Notes: generated by a model not told the origin, from the sequence alone. A stretch of DNA of 64,000 nucleotides from Tipula vernalis (GCA_958295665.1 OY282560.1:259727368-259791367), one strand, 5' to 3'; shown: positions 48,041 through 60,263, counted from the first letter of the stretch. Made by a program: numbers and translations.

Positions 48041-48464
48041 CAACTCAATTTTTAAAGTTTTAGAAATTCCTCTCTTGTAACTTTGGACCTGATTATCATC
48101 TCTCAAGAAGGAGATGAATGTTTGAGATATTTACAGTGACTTTCTTAAGTCTTAAGCAATATTTCTGTAAAATTTGGTTCAAATCGTTCATTGCGTTCAA
48201 TCGTTCCGTGCATTTGTTTAAATATCACTCAACGGACAAACTTTTAAGTCCCATGTAACTGAAGTTTTTCAACGAAAACCTCCCTTATATAAGCTGACAC
48301 TTTAATAGAGCGGGCACGGACAGATATTTCTAAGATGATACAGGTTTTACGAGTACTTGAAGTGTACTTGAATTAATATTGAATTAACATTTCAAATTGA
48401 TGTTTTTACATTTCAAGTTGAACCTTTAGCAAATTATATATGTGTAGCAAATTAGGATGCAACT
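48041..48464. other. Stretch before the satellite, no gene seen
   Basis: Nothing recognisable. Confidence 0.45.
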
Positions 48465-49690
48465 TGCCTATTTCTTAGCCGGTTTTCGTGAAATTTGACA
48501 TACATGATTGAAATGGGATTCCTTAATGATTTTTGAATAAAATTCTGGAATATAGACAAAAAAAATAAATTAATGAAATTTGACGTGTTGGAAGTGGAAT
48601 TCTGAAATGATTTTTAGATGAACTTATGGGATATGGCAACATCATTATTTAAAACTCATTTCAGAACCCCATTTCCATCGAACGTGTCAAATTTCATCAT
48701 AACCGGTTAAGAAATAGCCAAGCTCCATCTTAGTTGCCCATATTCCAGAACTTTATCCAAAAATCACTTTAGAATCCCATTTCCATGGCAGATGTAAAAT
48801 TTCACTCAAATCCATTAAGAAATAGCCAAGTTCCGTCCTAATTGTCCAGATTCCAAAACTTTGACAAATTTCAAATTTCATCATAATCGGTTAAGGAATA
48901 GACAAGTTACATCTTACCTGGTTATACTCAAGAGCTAACAATCCAATTTTCAACGCACAGATCAAATTTGAAACGCAAGTTTCATCACACTTTGCAATAT
49001 TTCAGAAATGCAAAAATCATTTTAGAATCCCATCTCCATCGCTCATGTCAAACTTCATCATAATTGGTTAAGGAATAGCCAAGTTCCATCCTACTTGGCC
49101 ATATTCCATAACTTTATGCAAAAATCATTTTAGAATCCCGTTTTCAACGCACATGTCAAATTTCATCATAATCGGTTGAGAAATACCTAGGCAAGTTTCA
49201 TCATACTTGGTCATATTCCAGAACTTTATCCAACATTTATTTTAGAATCCCATTTCCATCGCGCATGTCATAAAAGTCACATTCCCAAAACCCGCATCAA
49301 ATTTCATCATAATCGATTAAGAAATATTTAAGTTCCGGCTTTATTTGCTATATTCCAGAACTTTATCTAAAAATCATTTTAGAATCCCATTTCCAACGCA
49401 CATGTCAAATTTCATCTTAATCGGTTGATAAATAAGCAAGCAAGTTCCGTCCTTATTGACCATTTTCAAGAACCTCATCTACAATACATTTTAGAATCCC
49501 ATTTCCGACGCACATATCAAATTTTACTGTGATCGGTTAAGGAATAGCCAAGTCCCATCCTACTTATCCATATTTCAGAACTTCATTTAAAATCCCTTGG
49601 AATTCATTTCAGATAGAACTTGGCTATTTCTTAACCGATTATGATGAAATTTGACATGTGCGATGGAAATGGGATTCTTAAATTTCGTCC
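48465..49690. repeat. 108-bp satellite, first block with inverted edge copies
   Basis: Diverged copies of the 108-bp unit (core: TTTAGAATCCCATTTCCA, then CACATGTCAAATTTCATCAT, then GGTTAAGAAATAGCCAAGTT). Copies from about 48650 to 49600 run on the plus strand, while those at 48470-48645 and 49610-49690 are inverted. Each copy differs from the next at many positions, so this block is old. Confidence 0.85.
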
Positions 49691-49739
49691 TAATCGGAAA
49701 TTGCCGTTTCATTGAATAAATATATCATTAATAATGTGT

Positions 49740-50400
49740 CTGATCTGTTTAAGAACTTACAATTTCCTGACCATTCGCAATTCGATTATATTCAATATAA
49801 TATTTTTAACCATTTAGTATAGATATGGTAACAAGTGAGGAAATTGCTATTATAATTAATAATTTAAAGCAAAGATCAGTTACGGGATTCGATCGGATAT
49901 TAAACCGCTTTCTTAAAAGATATTGTGACAAGTTGATCAACCCAATAGTCTGAATTAGTAATCATAGTGTGAATACCAATTATTTTCCCGATTGCCTAAA
50001 ACGTGTCAGAGTCTGCCCAATTTCCATTCCTAGCTCGTTAACAAAGACCTTTAAAAGAGTGATTAACTCAAGATTGGAGACCCTCCTTGAATCTAATAAT
50101 GTCATCTCATCATATCAATTCGAGAACACCAAAAACTCTATAGTACAAATGCGGCGTGTTTAAACCTCATTAATATTTCAGCTTAGTAATGGATAAAAAA
50201 AAAGGGTGTCTGTCATTTTTTTGGCGTTTATGTTATAAACCATAAAATTTTATTGATAAAAACGAGGAAACTGAAAACTGTTGATAAGGGGATTACATTT
50301 TTTGAGAATTATCTGTAAAACAGAAAACAATTCGTAGAACAAAGCGGAACTAAAAGTGATTTAGAATTAGTCAGCTTTGGAGTAACACAAGGCTATCTTA
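49740..50400 (+). pseudogene. Non-LTR retrotransposon RT fragment within the satellite
   Basis: The frame at about 49829 reads TSEEIAIIINNLKQRSVTGF, the start of a LINE RT finger/palm region. It continues after a stop at about 49950 with NYFPDCLKRVRVCPI and SSLTKTFKRVINSRLE (49969-50163). Near 50250-50395 follow ENYL-NRKQFVEQSG and VSFGVTQG, the block ahead of the YxDD motif, which is itself not present. In-frame stops, shifts and at least one internal deletion (the KxGD part) make it dead. It separates the two satellite blocks. Confidence 0.75.
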
Positions 50401-52585
50401 CACCATCTCTACATCTTACTTGGCCAATTTCTAGAGCTTTATCCAAAAATCACTTTAGAGTCCAATTTCCATGGCAGATGTCAAATTTCACAATCCGTTA
50501 AGAAATAGCCAAGTTCCGTCCTAATTTTCCATATTGAACTTCATCTAAAAATCATTTTAGAATCTCATTTACAACGCACATGTAAAATTTAATCATAATT
50601 GCTTAAGCAATAGCCAAGTTCCATCCAACTTGGCCATATTCCAGAACTTTATCAGAAAATTATTTTCGAATCCCATTTCCATCACACACATCAAATTTCA
50701 TCATAATCGGCTAAGAAATATGCAAGTTCCGTCCTCATTAGCCATATTTCAGGACTTTATCGAAAAATCGTTTTAGAATCCTATCTCCAATGCACAAGTC
50801 AAACATCATAATCGTTTGATAAATAGGCAAGTTTCGTCACAATTGGCCATTTTCCAGAACTTTATCCAAAAATCATTTTAGAATCCCATTTCCAACACAC
50901 AAGTCAAATTTCATCATAATCGGTTAAGGAATAGCCAAGTTCCATCCTACTTGGCCATATTCCAGAACTCTATCTAAAAATCATTTTAGAATCCAATTTT
51001 CAACGCACAGGTCAAATTTCATCATAATCGGTTGAGAAATACGCAAGTTCCATCACACTTGGCAATATTTCAGAACTTTATGCAAAAATCATTTTAAAAT
51101 CCCATCTACATCGCACATGTCAAACTTCTTCATAATTGGTTAAGGAATAGCCAAGTTCCATCCTACTTGGCCATATTCCAAAACTTTATGCAAAAATCAT
51201 TTTAGAATCCCATTTCCAACGCACATGTCAAATTTCATCATAATCGGTTAAGGAATAGCCAAGTTCCATCCTACTTGGCCATATACCAGAACATTATCTA
51301 AAAATCATTTTAGAATCCAATTTTCAACGCACATGTCAAATTTCATCATAATCGGTTGAGAAATAGGCAAGTTCCATCACACTTGGCAATATTTCAGAAC
51401 TTTATGCAAAACTCATTTTAGAATCCCATCTCCATCGCACATGTCAAACTTCATCATAATCGGTTAAGGAATAGCCAAGTTCCATCCTACTTGGCCATAT
51501 TCCAGAATTTTATGCAAAAATCATTTTAGAATCCCGTTTCCATCGAACATGTCAAATTTTATAATAATCGGTTAAGGAATACCCAAGTTCCATCCTATTT
51601 GACCATATTCTAGAGCATCATCCGGAAATCATTTTAGAATCCCATTTACAACGCACATGGCAAATTTCATAACAATCGGTTAAGGAATAGTCAAGTTCCA
51701 TCAAACTTGGCCATATTCCAGAACTTTATCCAAAAATCATTTTCGAATCCCATTTCCGTCACACACATCAAATTTCATCATAATCGGTTAAGAAATATCC
51801 AAGTTCCATCCTCATTGGCCATATTTCAGAACTTTATCTAAAAATCGTTTTAGAATCCCATTTCCAACGCACATGTCAAATTTCATCATAACCAGTTAAG
51901 GAATAGCCAAGTTCCATCCTACTTGGCCATATTCCAGAACATTATGCAAAAATCATTTTTGAATCCAATTTTCAACGCACATGTCAAATTACATCATAAT
52001 CGGTTGAGAAATAGGCAAGTTCATCACACTTGGCAATATTTCAGAACTTTATGCAAAAATCATTTTAGAATCCCATCTCCATGGCACGTGTCAAACTTCA
52101 TCATAATCGGTTAAGGAATAGCCAAGTTCCATCCTACTTGGCCATATTCCAGAACTTTATGTAAAAATCATTTTAGAATCCCATTTTCATCGCACATGTC
52201 AAATTTCATCATAATCGGTTAAGCAATAGCCAAGTTCCATCTTACCCGGCCATATTCCAAAGCTTAATCCGGAAATCATTTGTGAATCCCATTTCCAACG
52301 CACATGTCAAATTTCATAACAATCGGTTAAGGAATAGGCAAGTTCCATCCAACTTGGCCATATTCCAGAACTTTATCCAAAAATCGTTTTCAAATCCCAT
52401 TTCCATCACACACATCAAATTTCATCATAATCGGCTAAGAAATATACAAGTTCCGTCCTCATTGGCCATATTTCAGAACTTTATCCAAAAATCATTTTAG
52501 AATCCCATTTCCAACGCACATGTCAAATTTCATCATAGTCAATTAAGAAATACCCAAGTTCCATCCTACTTCGCCATATTCATCG
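50400..52585. repeat. 108-bp satellite, main block with 647-bp higher-order repeat
   Basis: About 20 tandem copies of a 108-bp unit, all plus-oriented, with units spaced exactly 108 bp at 50939, 51047 and 51155. Variant marks recur at a six-unit interval. The TTGGCAATATTTCAG variant at about 51383 returns at about 52030, and CTCATTGGCCATATTTCAG at 51811 returns at 52458. This is a higher-order period of about 647 bp. Small open frames such as 52282-52500 follow from the unit length being divisible by three. Confidence 0.95.
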
Positions 52586-52594
52586 TAAACATTT

Positions 52595-53060
52595 GTATAT
52601 CGAACCCCAACTCAACCCGCAAATTGACCCCTAACTTAACCTTCAAATCAACCCCAAATTCAATTCCCAATTCAATAATTAAACCGGCTGTGTATACAAA
52701 AAATTCGTAAATATTTTTACCATACATAACCAGGTGTTTTGGTTCAATTCGTATGGCACGTACCTCACCGTCTTCACGTACACTTTCCAAAACGCTTCTC
52801 AAATCTCCGCCTTGACCATAGAAACAGATTGGCGAAAAAAATTCCAAATCGGACAAGCCGTTCTCGAGATACCATGGGTACAGACAGATATTCAGACATC
52901 CAGACATCCAGACATCCAGACTTCCAGACAGACGGACGGACATTTTTTTTATGCTTTTACAGACTCAGGCAGGGGCTTTCAAAACATCGAGAAAAATGGT
53001 TTAGAACCAAACCAATTTTTCGTCATTTTTGACAGGATTTCAATACTTGTGTAGGTCTTT
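52595..53060. repeat. Dispersed repeat: CTCAACCC tract plus tail, copy 2
   Basis: A short CCCCAACTCAACCC tract (52605-52680) leads through a 110-bp section to CAAATCTCCGCCTTGACCAT at 52800. Then come four CAGACATC-type 8-bp repeats (52888-52940) and a T-rich end. The tail matches 31296-31480 in order. Overlapping small frames occur on both strands, and none is convincing as a gene. Confidence 0.65.
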
Positions 53061-53267
53061 TCAGGCCGAAGTAATTTGATTGAGCTACACCAGCTTTTAT
53101 AAAAAAAAAACTGCTGCTAAATTAGCAGATACAAGAATTAAGAACATGTTTATTTATATATGATGTTTCATGTTGAAAACACAGCAGCAATGAAACAGAG
53201 ACGTTTCTAAAATTTTTACCAAGTGCATTTTCAAATAAATTAATTCAACTATATAGGTAGTACTTAC

Positions 53268-53455
53268 AATATCTTTGGTCGGCGGCTCCAATGATAATCC
53301 TTCAAATTTTTTTACTGCTACAACATTATGATTCGTGGTGTCGATAGATGAATTAATTACATCGTTTGTCATTTTGATTTAAAATTATTTTGTGGTAAAC
53401 TCGATTAATTTTTCAGCATTAAACACGTTTGTAATCCCACGCAATATATGTTCAC
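53268..53455 (-). CDS. Probable host gene exon with start codon (35 codons in window)
   Basis: On the minus strand the exon is preceded by a good acceptor (pyrimidine-rich TATTTCTTGTTACAG ending at 53456). It starts at 53455, has 83 bases of 5' leader, then an ATG at 53372 in the context ATCAAAATGACA, like insect start sites. Thirty-five whole codons follow, to GATATT at 53268. A consensus donor GTAAGT begins at 53267, so the intron is phase 0. The encoded N-terminus (MTNDVINSSIDTTNH, later KKFEGLSLEPPTKDI) is polar, without signal peptide or membrane segment, and I do not recognise it. The next exon must lie to the left, past the repeats, or outside the window. It is the only element here with matched splice sites around a start codon. 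Chance assembly of these signals cannot be excluded. Confidence 0.5.
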
Positions 53456-55151
53456 CTGTAACAAGAAATAATAAAATATAAAATATAATTTAATCGGCTT
53501 TGACTTATATTGTGAGAAATACAAATTTGGCTTATCATTTTAATATTTTAAATCTAAACAATCGCCATATTTTTAATGTCTTGAAATTTTAATTTAGTTA
53601 GTCATTGTAGTTCATCAATAAAACCTCAAAATGTATATAACAACTAAATTAAATGTTTCACGCTTAATTACCGTATTGTTTAGAAATCGCATGCATGCAT
53701 TATATTATTATATTACTGTACATGCCAAAAATCATATAATTACTTTTACTTTCGTGATTGAAACTTTTAAATAAAACAAAAAAAGCAAAACAATAATTTG
53801 AAGAAACCCAATCAGCATCAATATAATTAATCAAATCAACAATGCATTCGTAAATCATTTAACAAATAGCTATATGTTCAATTTATCAAAATTGTTTTTG
53901 TTTAGTGATTTTATTCTTCTTCTTTGTGCTAATACCAATTACCGGTGTAATCATAAATCATTAATTCAATTTGATTTACTTTTTGTTTTATTCTTGCGCT
54001 CATAAAATCATGCAGTTTTAAACTTTTGTAAGTTTATTATATTTGCGCCTAAATGTTTTGCAAATTAAGCTTACTAATTTATTTAGTAGAGATTCAAGGC
54101 GTTTCTTATTTGTTTTATTTTTTTATACAGTAATGTCTAAGAAATAATATGTTACCATCGGAAAAATCAATGCTTAAGTCGTTTATAAAAAAATGGGGGT
54201 TTTCTTGACATAGAATGATTGGGGTTTGATTACATTGAAAGCAACAACAAAAATTGATCTGGCTTTTGGATCATAATTTTGATGAAAGTAGTTTGGTTGC
54301 ATTTCTTTGTTGTTTCATAAATGAGTGGTTTGGAACGCGATATATGTAATAAAGAATAGTAAATGAACGCGATAGGGTTAACGTTGAGAGTTATATTATA
54401 AAAACGCGATAAATACAAATAGGTGATACTACTGATTACTCGGTAAAAAAAATGTTACTAAATTTAACACAAATCTTCAGCTAAAATTATCACTTATTTT
54501 AAGTAAGTCTTAACCAATGTTATAATACTTAATATTAGTGTTCATAATTTAAATAATTTGAATTTTATTGTTTTATATACATGTATGTATAACATAAATG
54601 TTTAATAAATTTACAGGTTCAGCAGTCCGAGTAGATCTGTTCTTCTCAGTCGCTTAAATCACGCTTGTTTCAATATATACCTGGCCAATACGTTAGGATG
54701 TGCTTCTAGTTCTAAGTAACATTTCGAACTTAATGGCTTTAATTCCAAGTCGTCGTGTGTAGTGTATTACTATTTCGAATGTACCCAATGTGTTATGAAT
54801 GTAGCTAATGCATTTTGTAAAATGTAGATTTTATTTGGTTGCGCTTTGCTTCAATATGATTTTTCCACGTTGGCTGACGTAAAGTGAATTAATGATAATT
54901 TTGTAATAAATAAATAAGTTTTGTACAATAGCGGACAAATATAAGCGGACGAAGAGCTTTTGAAGCATTGTACTTATGGTGAAAACAGATACCAATTTCA
55001 TTTTTAATCCAAATTTTTATTGATTATCACTTTAGAATAATAAAATGGCACATTTTAAAATTTTGTAATATATGTACAAAAACTACGGTTTGCTTTTTAT
55101 TGTTATATTCCTCTATAAAATTGATTGAATGTGGGATAGGAAGTTTAGTCA
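53456..55151. other. Probable intron or upstream region of the host exon; no gene seen
   Basis: AT-rich and featureless. A minus-strand TATATA near 54680 lies about 30 bp before a candidate leader exon around 54650-54617, but the donor there (GTAAAT) is weak, so I do not annotate a promoter. Confidence 0.4.
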
Positions 55152-55154
55152 TTA
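55152..55154. repeat. Target-site duplication of the Zator-like element (TTA)
   Basis: TTA before the left end is repeated at 57041-57043 after the right end. Three bases suit Zator and also PIF/Harbinger. Confidence 0.75.
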
Positions 55155-57040
55155 GGGGACGTTCTTTAATGATGTCACGCAATTTTTAGCAATTTTTGAC
55201 CCTCCCCCCCTCCCCCTATGTCACAGTTCGTCACATTTTACTAAACCCCCTCCCCCTTTAGTCACGTCATGACTCAAAAAAATACATAAACATAAACATA
55301 AATATTTACTAAGGAGACACTGTGCAATTGCACAACATTTATTTTGTTTGTTTATTTTTTTTGCATTTCCACTCAAAACTCTCCTCTCTGGGGATTGAAC
55401 CACCTATGAATACCTACAAATAAACGACGTAAAAATAATAAAAACTAACACGACTACATTTATATGAAAATAAGCAAAAGGAAAAATAACAAAATGATTA
55501 AAAACTATCATTTTAACAGTATATCTATGTCGAGTACAGACTAAGTCTACCAGATCACGACTGGGTTGTAGCTGCACGTCAAAAATTAATCCCTTCGGTT
55601 TATGCGGCTATTAAAATCGATGAAAATGGTATTGGAAATTCAAAAGCAGTAGGGTACAGTGGTCCTACTTTTATTGCAATCCGATCTGGGAAACATTCTT
55701 CATCAATCGCATATTCGCATTATCTCGATATGATTGGTTGGACTGCCTGAATTTGAAACATTTATTAAATATGCGAACAAAATTAAACCTATATTTATTT
55801 TAAATGTTGACGGAGGCCCGAATGAAAATTCAAGATATCAAAAAGTAATCGATGTTGCTATTCACCATTTCATCCACTATAATTTAGATGCCATTTTTAT
55901 TGCAACAAACGCACCTGGTAGAAGTGCCTTTAATCGGGTAGAAAGAAGAATGGCACCATTAAGCAAACAACTGTCGGGTGTAATATTGCCACACGAGAAG
56001 TACGGCAGTCACTTAGACAATCAAGGTCGAACAGTCGATACTGAATTAGAATTAAACAATTTTGAATTCGCCGCCAACACTCTAGTTGATATTTGGAATG
56101 AAACAGTCATTGATGGATATTCAACAGTATGCAAATATGTCCAAAAAGATGTTTCTGAAATCGACGCCAGTTCCTTGATTACGAAAAACCAGGAGTGGTT
56201 TGCCGAACATGTAAGAACCAGCCAATATTGCGTTGAAATTGTAAAATGTTTCAATCGTGATTGTTGTTCTGAACCACGTAGCTCAATTTTCAATATATTA
56301 AATGCTCGTTTTCTGCCTCCACCAGTGCCACTTTCACAAACTTCCAATGGCCTAAAAGTTTTAGATGCGAGAGATGAGCCAAATTATAATTTTGCGCCAT
56401 TGTTTATAACCAAATCATTAACGTTGGGTAATATAGTATGGTTCAAAATAAAAATAAATTTGAAATTTACCCATACGAAATGTTTTGCAATACGGTGCAA
56501 TCTGAATTACAAAAACGAATTTGCAATGTTTGCCAAATATATTTTGCATCACACATTATGCTGAAGAAGCATATGTCTGTGCATAATTTGCAAAAAGAAA
56601 ATCAGTTGAAATTTGAAAAAATTCGTCCTATTCGAATTGCGGCCAAAAGGCAACGAGAGATGATGGCTATTTTAATGCAGGCAGATCAACTTGAAGTAGC
56701 GGAGTGGATTGACGAGGATCATTTAAATGTTGAAAATTTAGATATTACTCCTGATAATGAAGCAGACTCAATAATTCCAGTTTGCACACTGGACCAACAT
56801 TTTACCAGTTCTTGGGAGGACGCATAAATGCAATATTTAATTTTTATTTCTACATAATTTTATATAGAATATTTAAATTTATTCAATAAAATGAAATATT
56901 TTTATTTTTTATTTAAAATTTAGTGTTTTAGTTTTATTTTAATTTGTTACGTCTTTTTTCAGAAATACCCCCTCCGTCACAAAAGGTCACAAAAACTTAA
57001 CCCCCCCCCCCCAAGCGTGACATCATTAAAGGACGTCCCC
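55155..57040 (+). mobile_element. Zator-like DNA transposon, 1886 bp, decayed transposase
   Basis: The ends are 26-bp TIRs with one mismatch, starting GGGGACGT and ending GATGTCACGC, flanked by TTA duplications. Both subterminal regions carry C-rich tracts (CCCTCCCCCCCTCCCCC on the left, a run of about 14 C on the right) and GTCAC repeats. The gene inside resembles neither PIF/Harbinger nor CACTA. Its GGPNEN-R and APGRSAFNRVERRM-PLS motifs have the arrangement of ISAzo13-type transposases, to which the Zator superfamily (3-bp duplications) is related. The superfamily call is by motif memory and duplication length. Confidence 0.6.
55520..56827 (+). pseudogene. Zator-like transposase with C-terminal C2H2 finger, frameshifted
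   Basis: Three consecutive open pieces belong together. 55520-55747 opens directly after an acceptor-like TTTTAACAG and encodes DWVVAARQKLIPSVYAAI and VGYSGPTFIAIRSGKHSSS. The second frame, from about 55735 to 56430, encodes FILNVDGGPNENSRYQKVI (probable catalytic Asp), then APGRSAFNRVERRMAPLSK (probable catalytic Glu) and RFLPPPVPLSQT. The third, about 56430-56827, encodes EIYPYEMFC and a C2H2 finger (C-X2-C-X12-H-X3-H at 56522-56584). Each change of frame is a single-base-type slip, near 55740 and 56430. The N-terminus upstream of 55520 was not found and may lie in an earlier exon or be lost. The protein would have cut and moved its own element, with the finger helping DNA binding. Confidence 0.7.
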
Positions 57041-57043
57041 TTA

Positions 57044-57679
57044 CTAAACCAAAATGTGTAATTACTTTTTCCGTTTTCTTTTTTCACGACTTTATATAGA
57101 ATGAAGGAATTCGTTGCACATACTTGTAAGCCCCAGAATTTTCGTCTCCAAACTTTTACGCTCTAAGTGATCCGACAAACCGAAAGGGTTAATTTTAATT
57201 AGGTAGCTGTTTTATTCACAATGCAGCACTGATTGACATGGTAAATAAGCAATATAATTGGTTAAGGCTGTGGGGTTATGATATTGTGAATAAGAGGATG
57301 GTCCTCTACAAGTTAAAGGTTCCTTGTGTCAACTACTGTTGCCTAAAAAAAGGAAGGTTCCTTCCGGAAATGTATGGATTTGAAAAGCAACCATCAGACA
57401 CAGAAATCACTAAAAGATAGTTAAAGATAAGCATGTCATGATTAACGCAAAACATGTACATGAGTCAATAACCGTAAAAGAGAGTGGAAGAGAAATATCC
57501 ATAAAAAAAGAGAGGTTCGGTAGATTGAATTCCGTGGTTGGCACCCGTGTGCAGCTGCTAGCCTTCCAGCGTGTTTCCCCAGGTGGCAGATAGGAATAAA
57601 ACTTAGATGCGAAATAAAATACCATTCGCGCAACAAAACTAGCTAGGGTGGTTCCCTGAATATACTAACCAATATTATA
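57044..57679. other. Stretch with no gene seen
   Basis: Short open frames at 57238-57420 (plus) and 57410-57636 (minus) have no recognisable content. Confidence 0.45.
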
Positions 57680-58600
57680 TTGGCTGTACAAATAAATTTC
57701 CGACCTTTTTAGATAGGTGTCGTTAGTATCAAGCTTGAATAATTACTAGTGACATTTGTTCAAAGCGTAAACAACAATTATTTGCATGTAATTGAAAATG
57801 TCGAATTTTATGCCAGCGGGAAGTTTTACTTCATTATTTTTTGTTGAAGAAAAGTGCAGCGGAAACAAATCGTTTGCTTGTGGAAGTTTGCGGTGATCAT
57901 GCTCCATCGAAAACAACATGCAAAGAGTGGTTTCAACGATTCAAAGTTGGTGATTTTGACGTAAGAGACAAAGAACGTGAAGGTAGACCAAGAAAATTTG
58001 AAGATACAGAATTGGAAGAATTGCTTGATGTGGACCCTTGTCAGACTGAAAAACAATTGGTAGAAGAGTTGAATATTACCCAACAATGTGTTTCGCAACG
58101 TATACATGAAATGGGATTGGTTCAGAAGCTTGGAAATTGAGTGCCACACAAATTGAAAGAAAGGGTCATGGAATTGGTTTTTGCATCGGATCATCACTGG
58201 GGATTAAAAATGGATCTATTATGACAATCCAAAGCACAAACCAGCGTGAGTCAAGCCAGATGAACCAGGCCGTCGACGCCAAAAGCAAGTATCCATGATT
58301 CGAAGGTGATGCTTTGTATTTGGTGGGATATGAAGGGTGTCGTCTATTATGAGCTGCTGAAAGAGTGTGAAACTATTACGGGTCAAGTTTATCGACGACA
58401 ACTGATGGCTTTAAAGCAAACTCTGGCTGCAAAACGGCCGGAATGGGACAAAAGGCACAATAAGATTATTTTGCAACATGACAACGCTTGTAACAAATCT
58501 AATCGGCATGAACGTGTTGTGAGTGAAACTCAAGTTCAATTACATGCCATTCGTTACTGAATAAATTAATCACTTACATAGAGCTTCGACGTGGTCATAT
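57680..58600 (+). mobile_element. Mariner element, 3'-truncated
   Basis: The left end reads TTGGCTGTACAAATAAATTT and follows TA, like the ends of mellifera/irritans-type mariners, with TAGGTGTCGTTAGTATCAAG further in. The transposase gene follows. After about 58560 the similarity stops, so the last third of the gene and the right TIR are missing. Confidence 0.75.
57799..58560 (+). pseudogene. Mariner transposase, truncated and frameshifted
   Basis: The ATG at 57799 gives MSNFMPAGSF and then slips frame before LLKKSAAETNRLLVEVCGD (57841). From there 99 codons are open, with the N-terminal paired-type helix-turn-helix region (TCKEWFQRFKVGDFDVRD) and GRPRKFEDTELEELL. After a stop at 58140 come a deletion and further frames: KWIYYDNPKHKPA near 58208, then VMLCIWWDMKGVVYYELL (58306-58360) and KIILQHDNA, which holds the second catalytic Asp. 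The first catalytic Asp region is deleted and the third is beyond the truncation. Not functional. Confidence 0.85.
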
Positions 58601-60104
58601 TCTGCCGGCTAAGACTCAGGGATAGGGGTGGGTGTTGTCGAAGATATGTAAATGCATTGCTAAGACCACTTTTCTGATTAAATTCTACTGGAAAGGAAAA
58701 CGGAATACAAGCAGGACATACATACTTACTTCAAATACTCATGTCTCATCCCCACCAATTGTCACTTAATTCATCTGAAATTCAACAATTGCGAAACAAA
58801 TCGGACCACTAGCTGTAGTGTAATTAACAAAAAAAAAAATGAAAAAAACACAACGCGAAACATTCATGTAGTGACAACTCAAATAATATTTCAATCAAAA
58901 TATACAAATGGAAATATATATAAATGGAAAAATGAAGTTAAACTTAAAAAAAAATAAAATATATATATAAGAGGATAGTCTAACCTAAGTATGCGCATAA
59001 AAAAAAACCTGAACCCACTTAAATCTAAAAAAAATTATTGAAACAAAAAAAAAAAAAAAAAAAAAAAAAAAATAGAATTACTTATAGCAAAGTATTAATT
59101 ACTATTTCTTAATCAAATAATAATAATGATAAGAATAATAATAATAAAACAAAATATAATCAAAATCTTATCTGTTGGGCTGATTGTTGATTGATGATGT
59201 GATGTTGACTGGTGATTTCGTCGACCGTAACCCTGTACCAATATATTGGTAATTTTATTTATTTATTGTTTTAACTTGTTGTTGTTATCACACCATAATT
59301 TGAATTATTATAAGTAGTCGAATTAATTTTAGTTTTTCACTGTACTTAATTATTATTAACTGTTAGTTTATGTTTTGTAGTTTTAATTAAATTAACTTAT
59401 TTTGTAGGTAGTGATGTCTATTCACTTCGTAGCACTAATTATTTCACGTGGAATTATTTTTATGATTCTTAAGTAGTTTGTTTTTGTAAATTATTAACTT
59501 ATTGTTTTATTCATTCAGATATATTTTAAACAGATATTTTTTTTTTTTTTTTTTTGTTATTTTATAGAGCCACTTTTTCATGACCTTAGAACCGTTTTAA
59601 TTCACATGTTCTAGATTTGTATAATTTCTGTTTTTAATTTGTAACTTTAATTATTACTTACAATAACTGTCATTTATAGATACACTTTAATTTATTAAAT
59701 AAAACGAATGTATATTTATCATCATTCTTCAAGTGTCTTTCAAAAATAAAAAGACTTGAGACCATCAAGAACAAGAACCGTTTATCGTACGAAACCGTAC
59801 TATAGCTTCGGTAAATCACTTCATGAATGTTCTATCTTTTCATGAAAAACTTAACTAAATTAGCATTCAATAAAATTAGTTTTGTAAACTACATTTTATT
59901 ATCTACGAGTACTAATTAATCTCTAATTAATAACTTTAACTTATTAGTAATCAGCTAATCACTCATCTTTTGGTTCAAAGATTTGTTTGGCTTTTTTCTT
60001 TTACTTTTATTTTCACTCAGATAAACTAATTAGATAAATTCAATTCAATTTTCTCGGCAGAACTGACCAAAAAAATTGTGTTATCATTTATAACGTTTTT
60101 TCTC

Positions 60105-60138
<34 letters not shown>

Positions 60139-60263
60139 CAACCCTCAATTGTAACACAGTGCCAAGAGCCGTCGTTACAAATCGTGGGGACGACCCAAAC
60201 CCATGAGATTGTCTCAATTAGCCGGGCCAGATTAGAATGTGATAGGAAAACCAAGGAAAATTA
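58601..60263 (-). other. Region beyond gypsy pol; probably contains its 3' LTR
   Basis: For a minus-strand gypsy element the 3' untranslated region and 3' LTR should lie here. I see a long purine run on the minus strand (poly-T of about 35 bases at 60105-60139 on the plus strand) that could serve as or adjoin the purine tract. Further in are a palindrome near 59785 (CGTACGAAACCGTAC) and several A/T runs (59045-59074). Without the 5' LTR, which lies outside the window, the borders cannot be set. No env ORF is present. Confidence 0.45.

Noticed and set aside
51923..52500. Small ORFs with repeated peptide phrases
   Set aside because: The satellite unit is 108 bp, divisible by three, so frames persist by chance.
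52566..53054. Overlapping frames of 97-125 codons on both strands
   Set aside because: They fall in a dispersed repeat also found at 31296-31480, where the frames are not kept.
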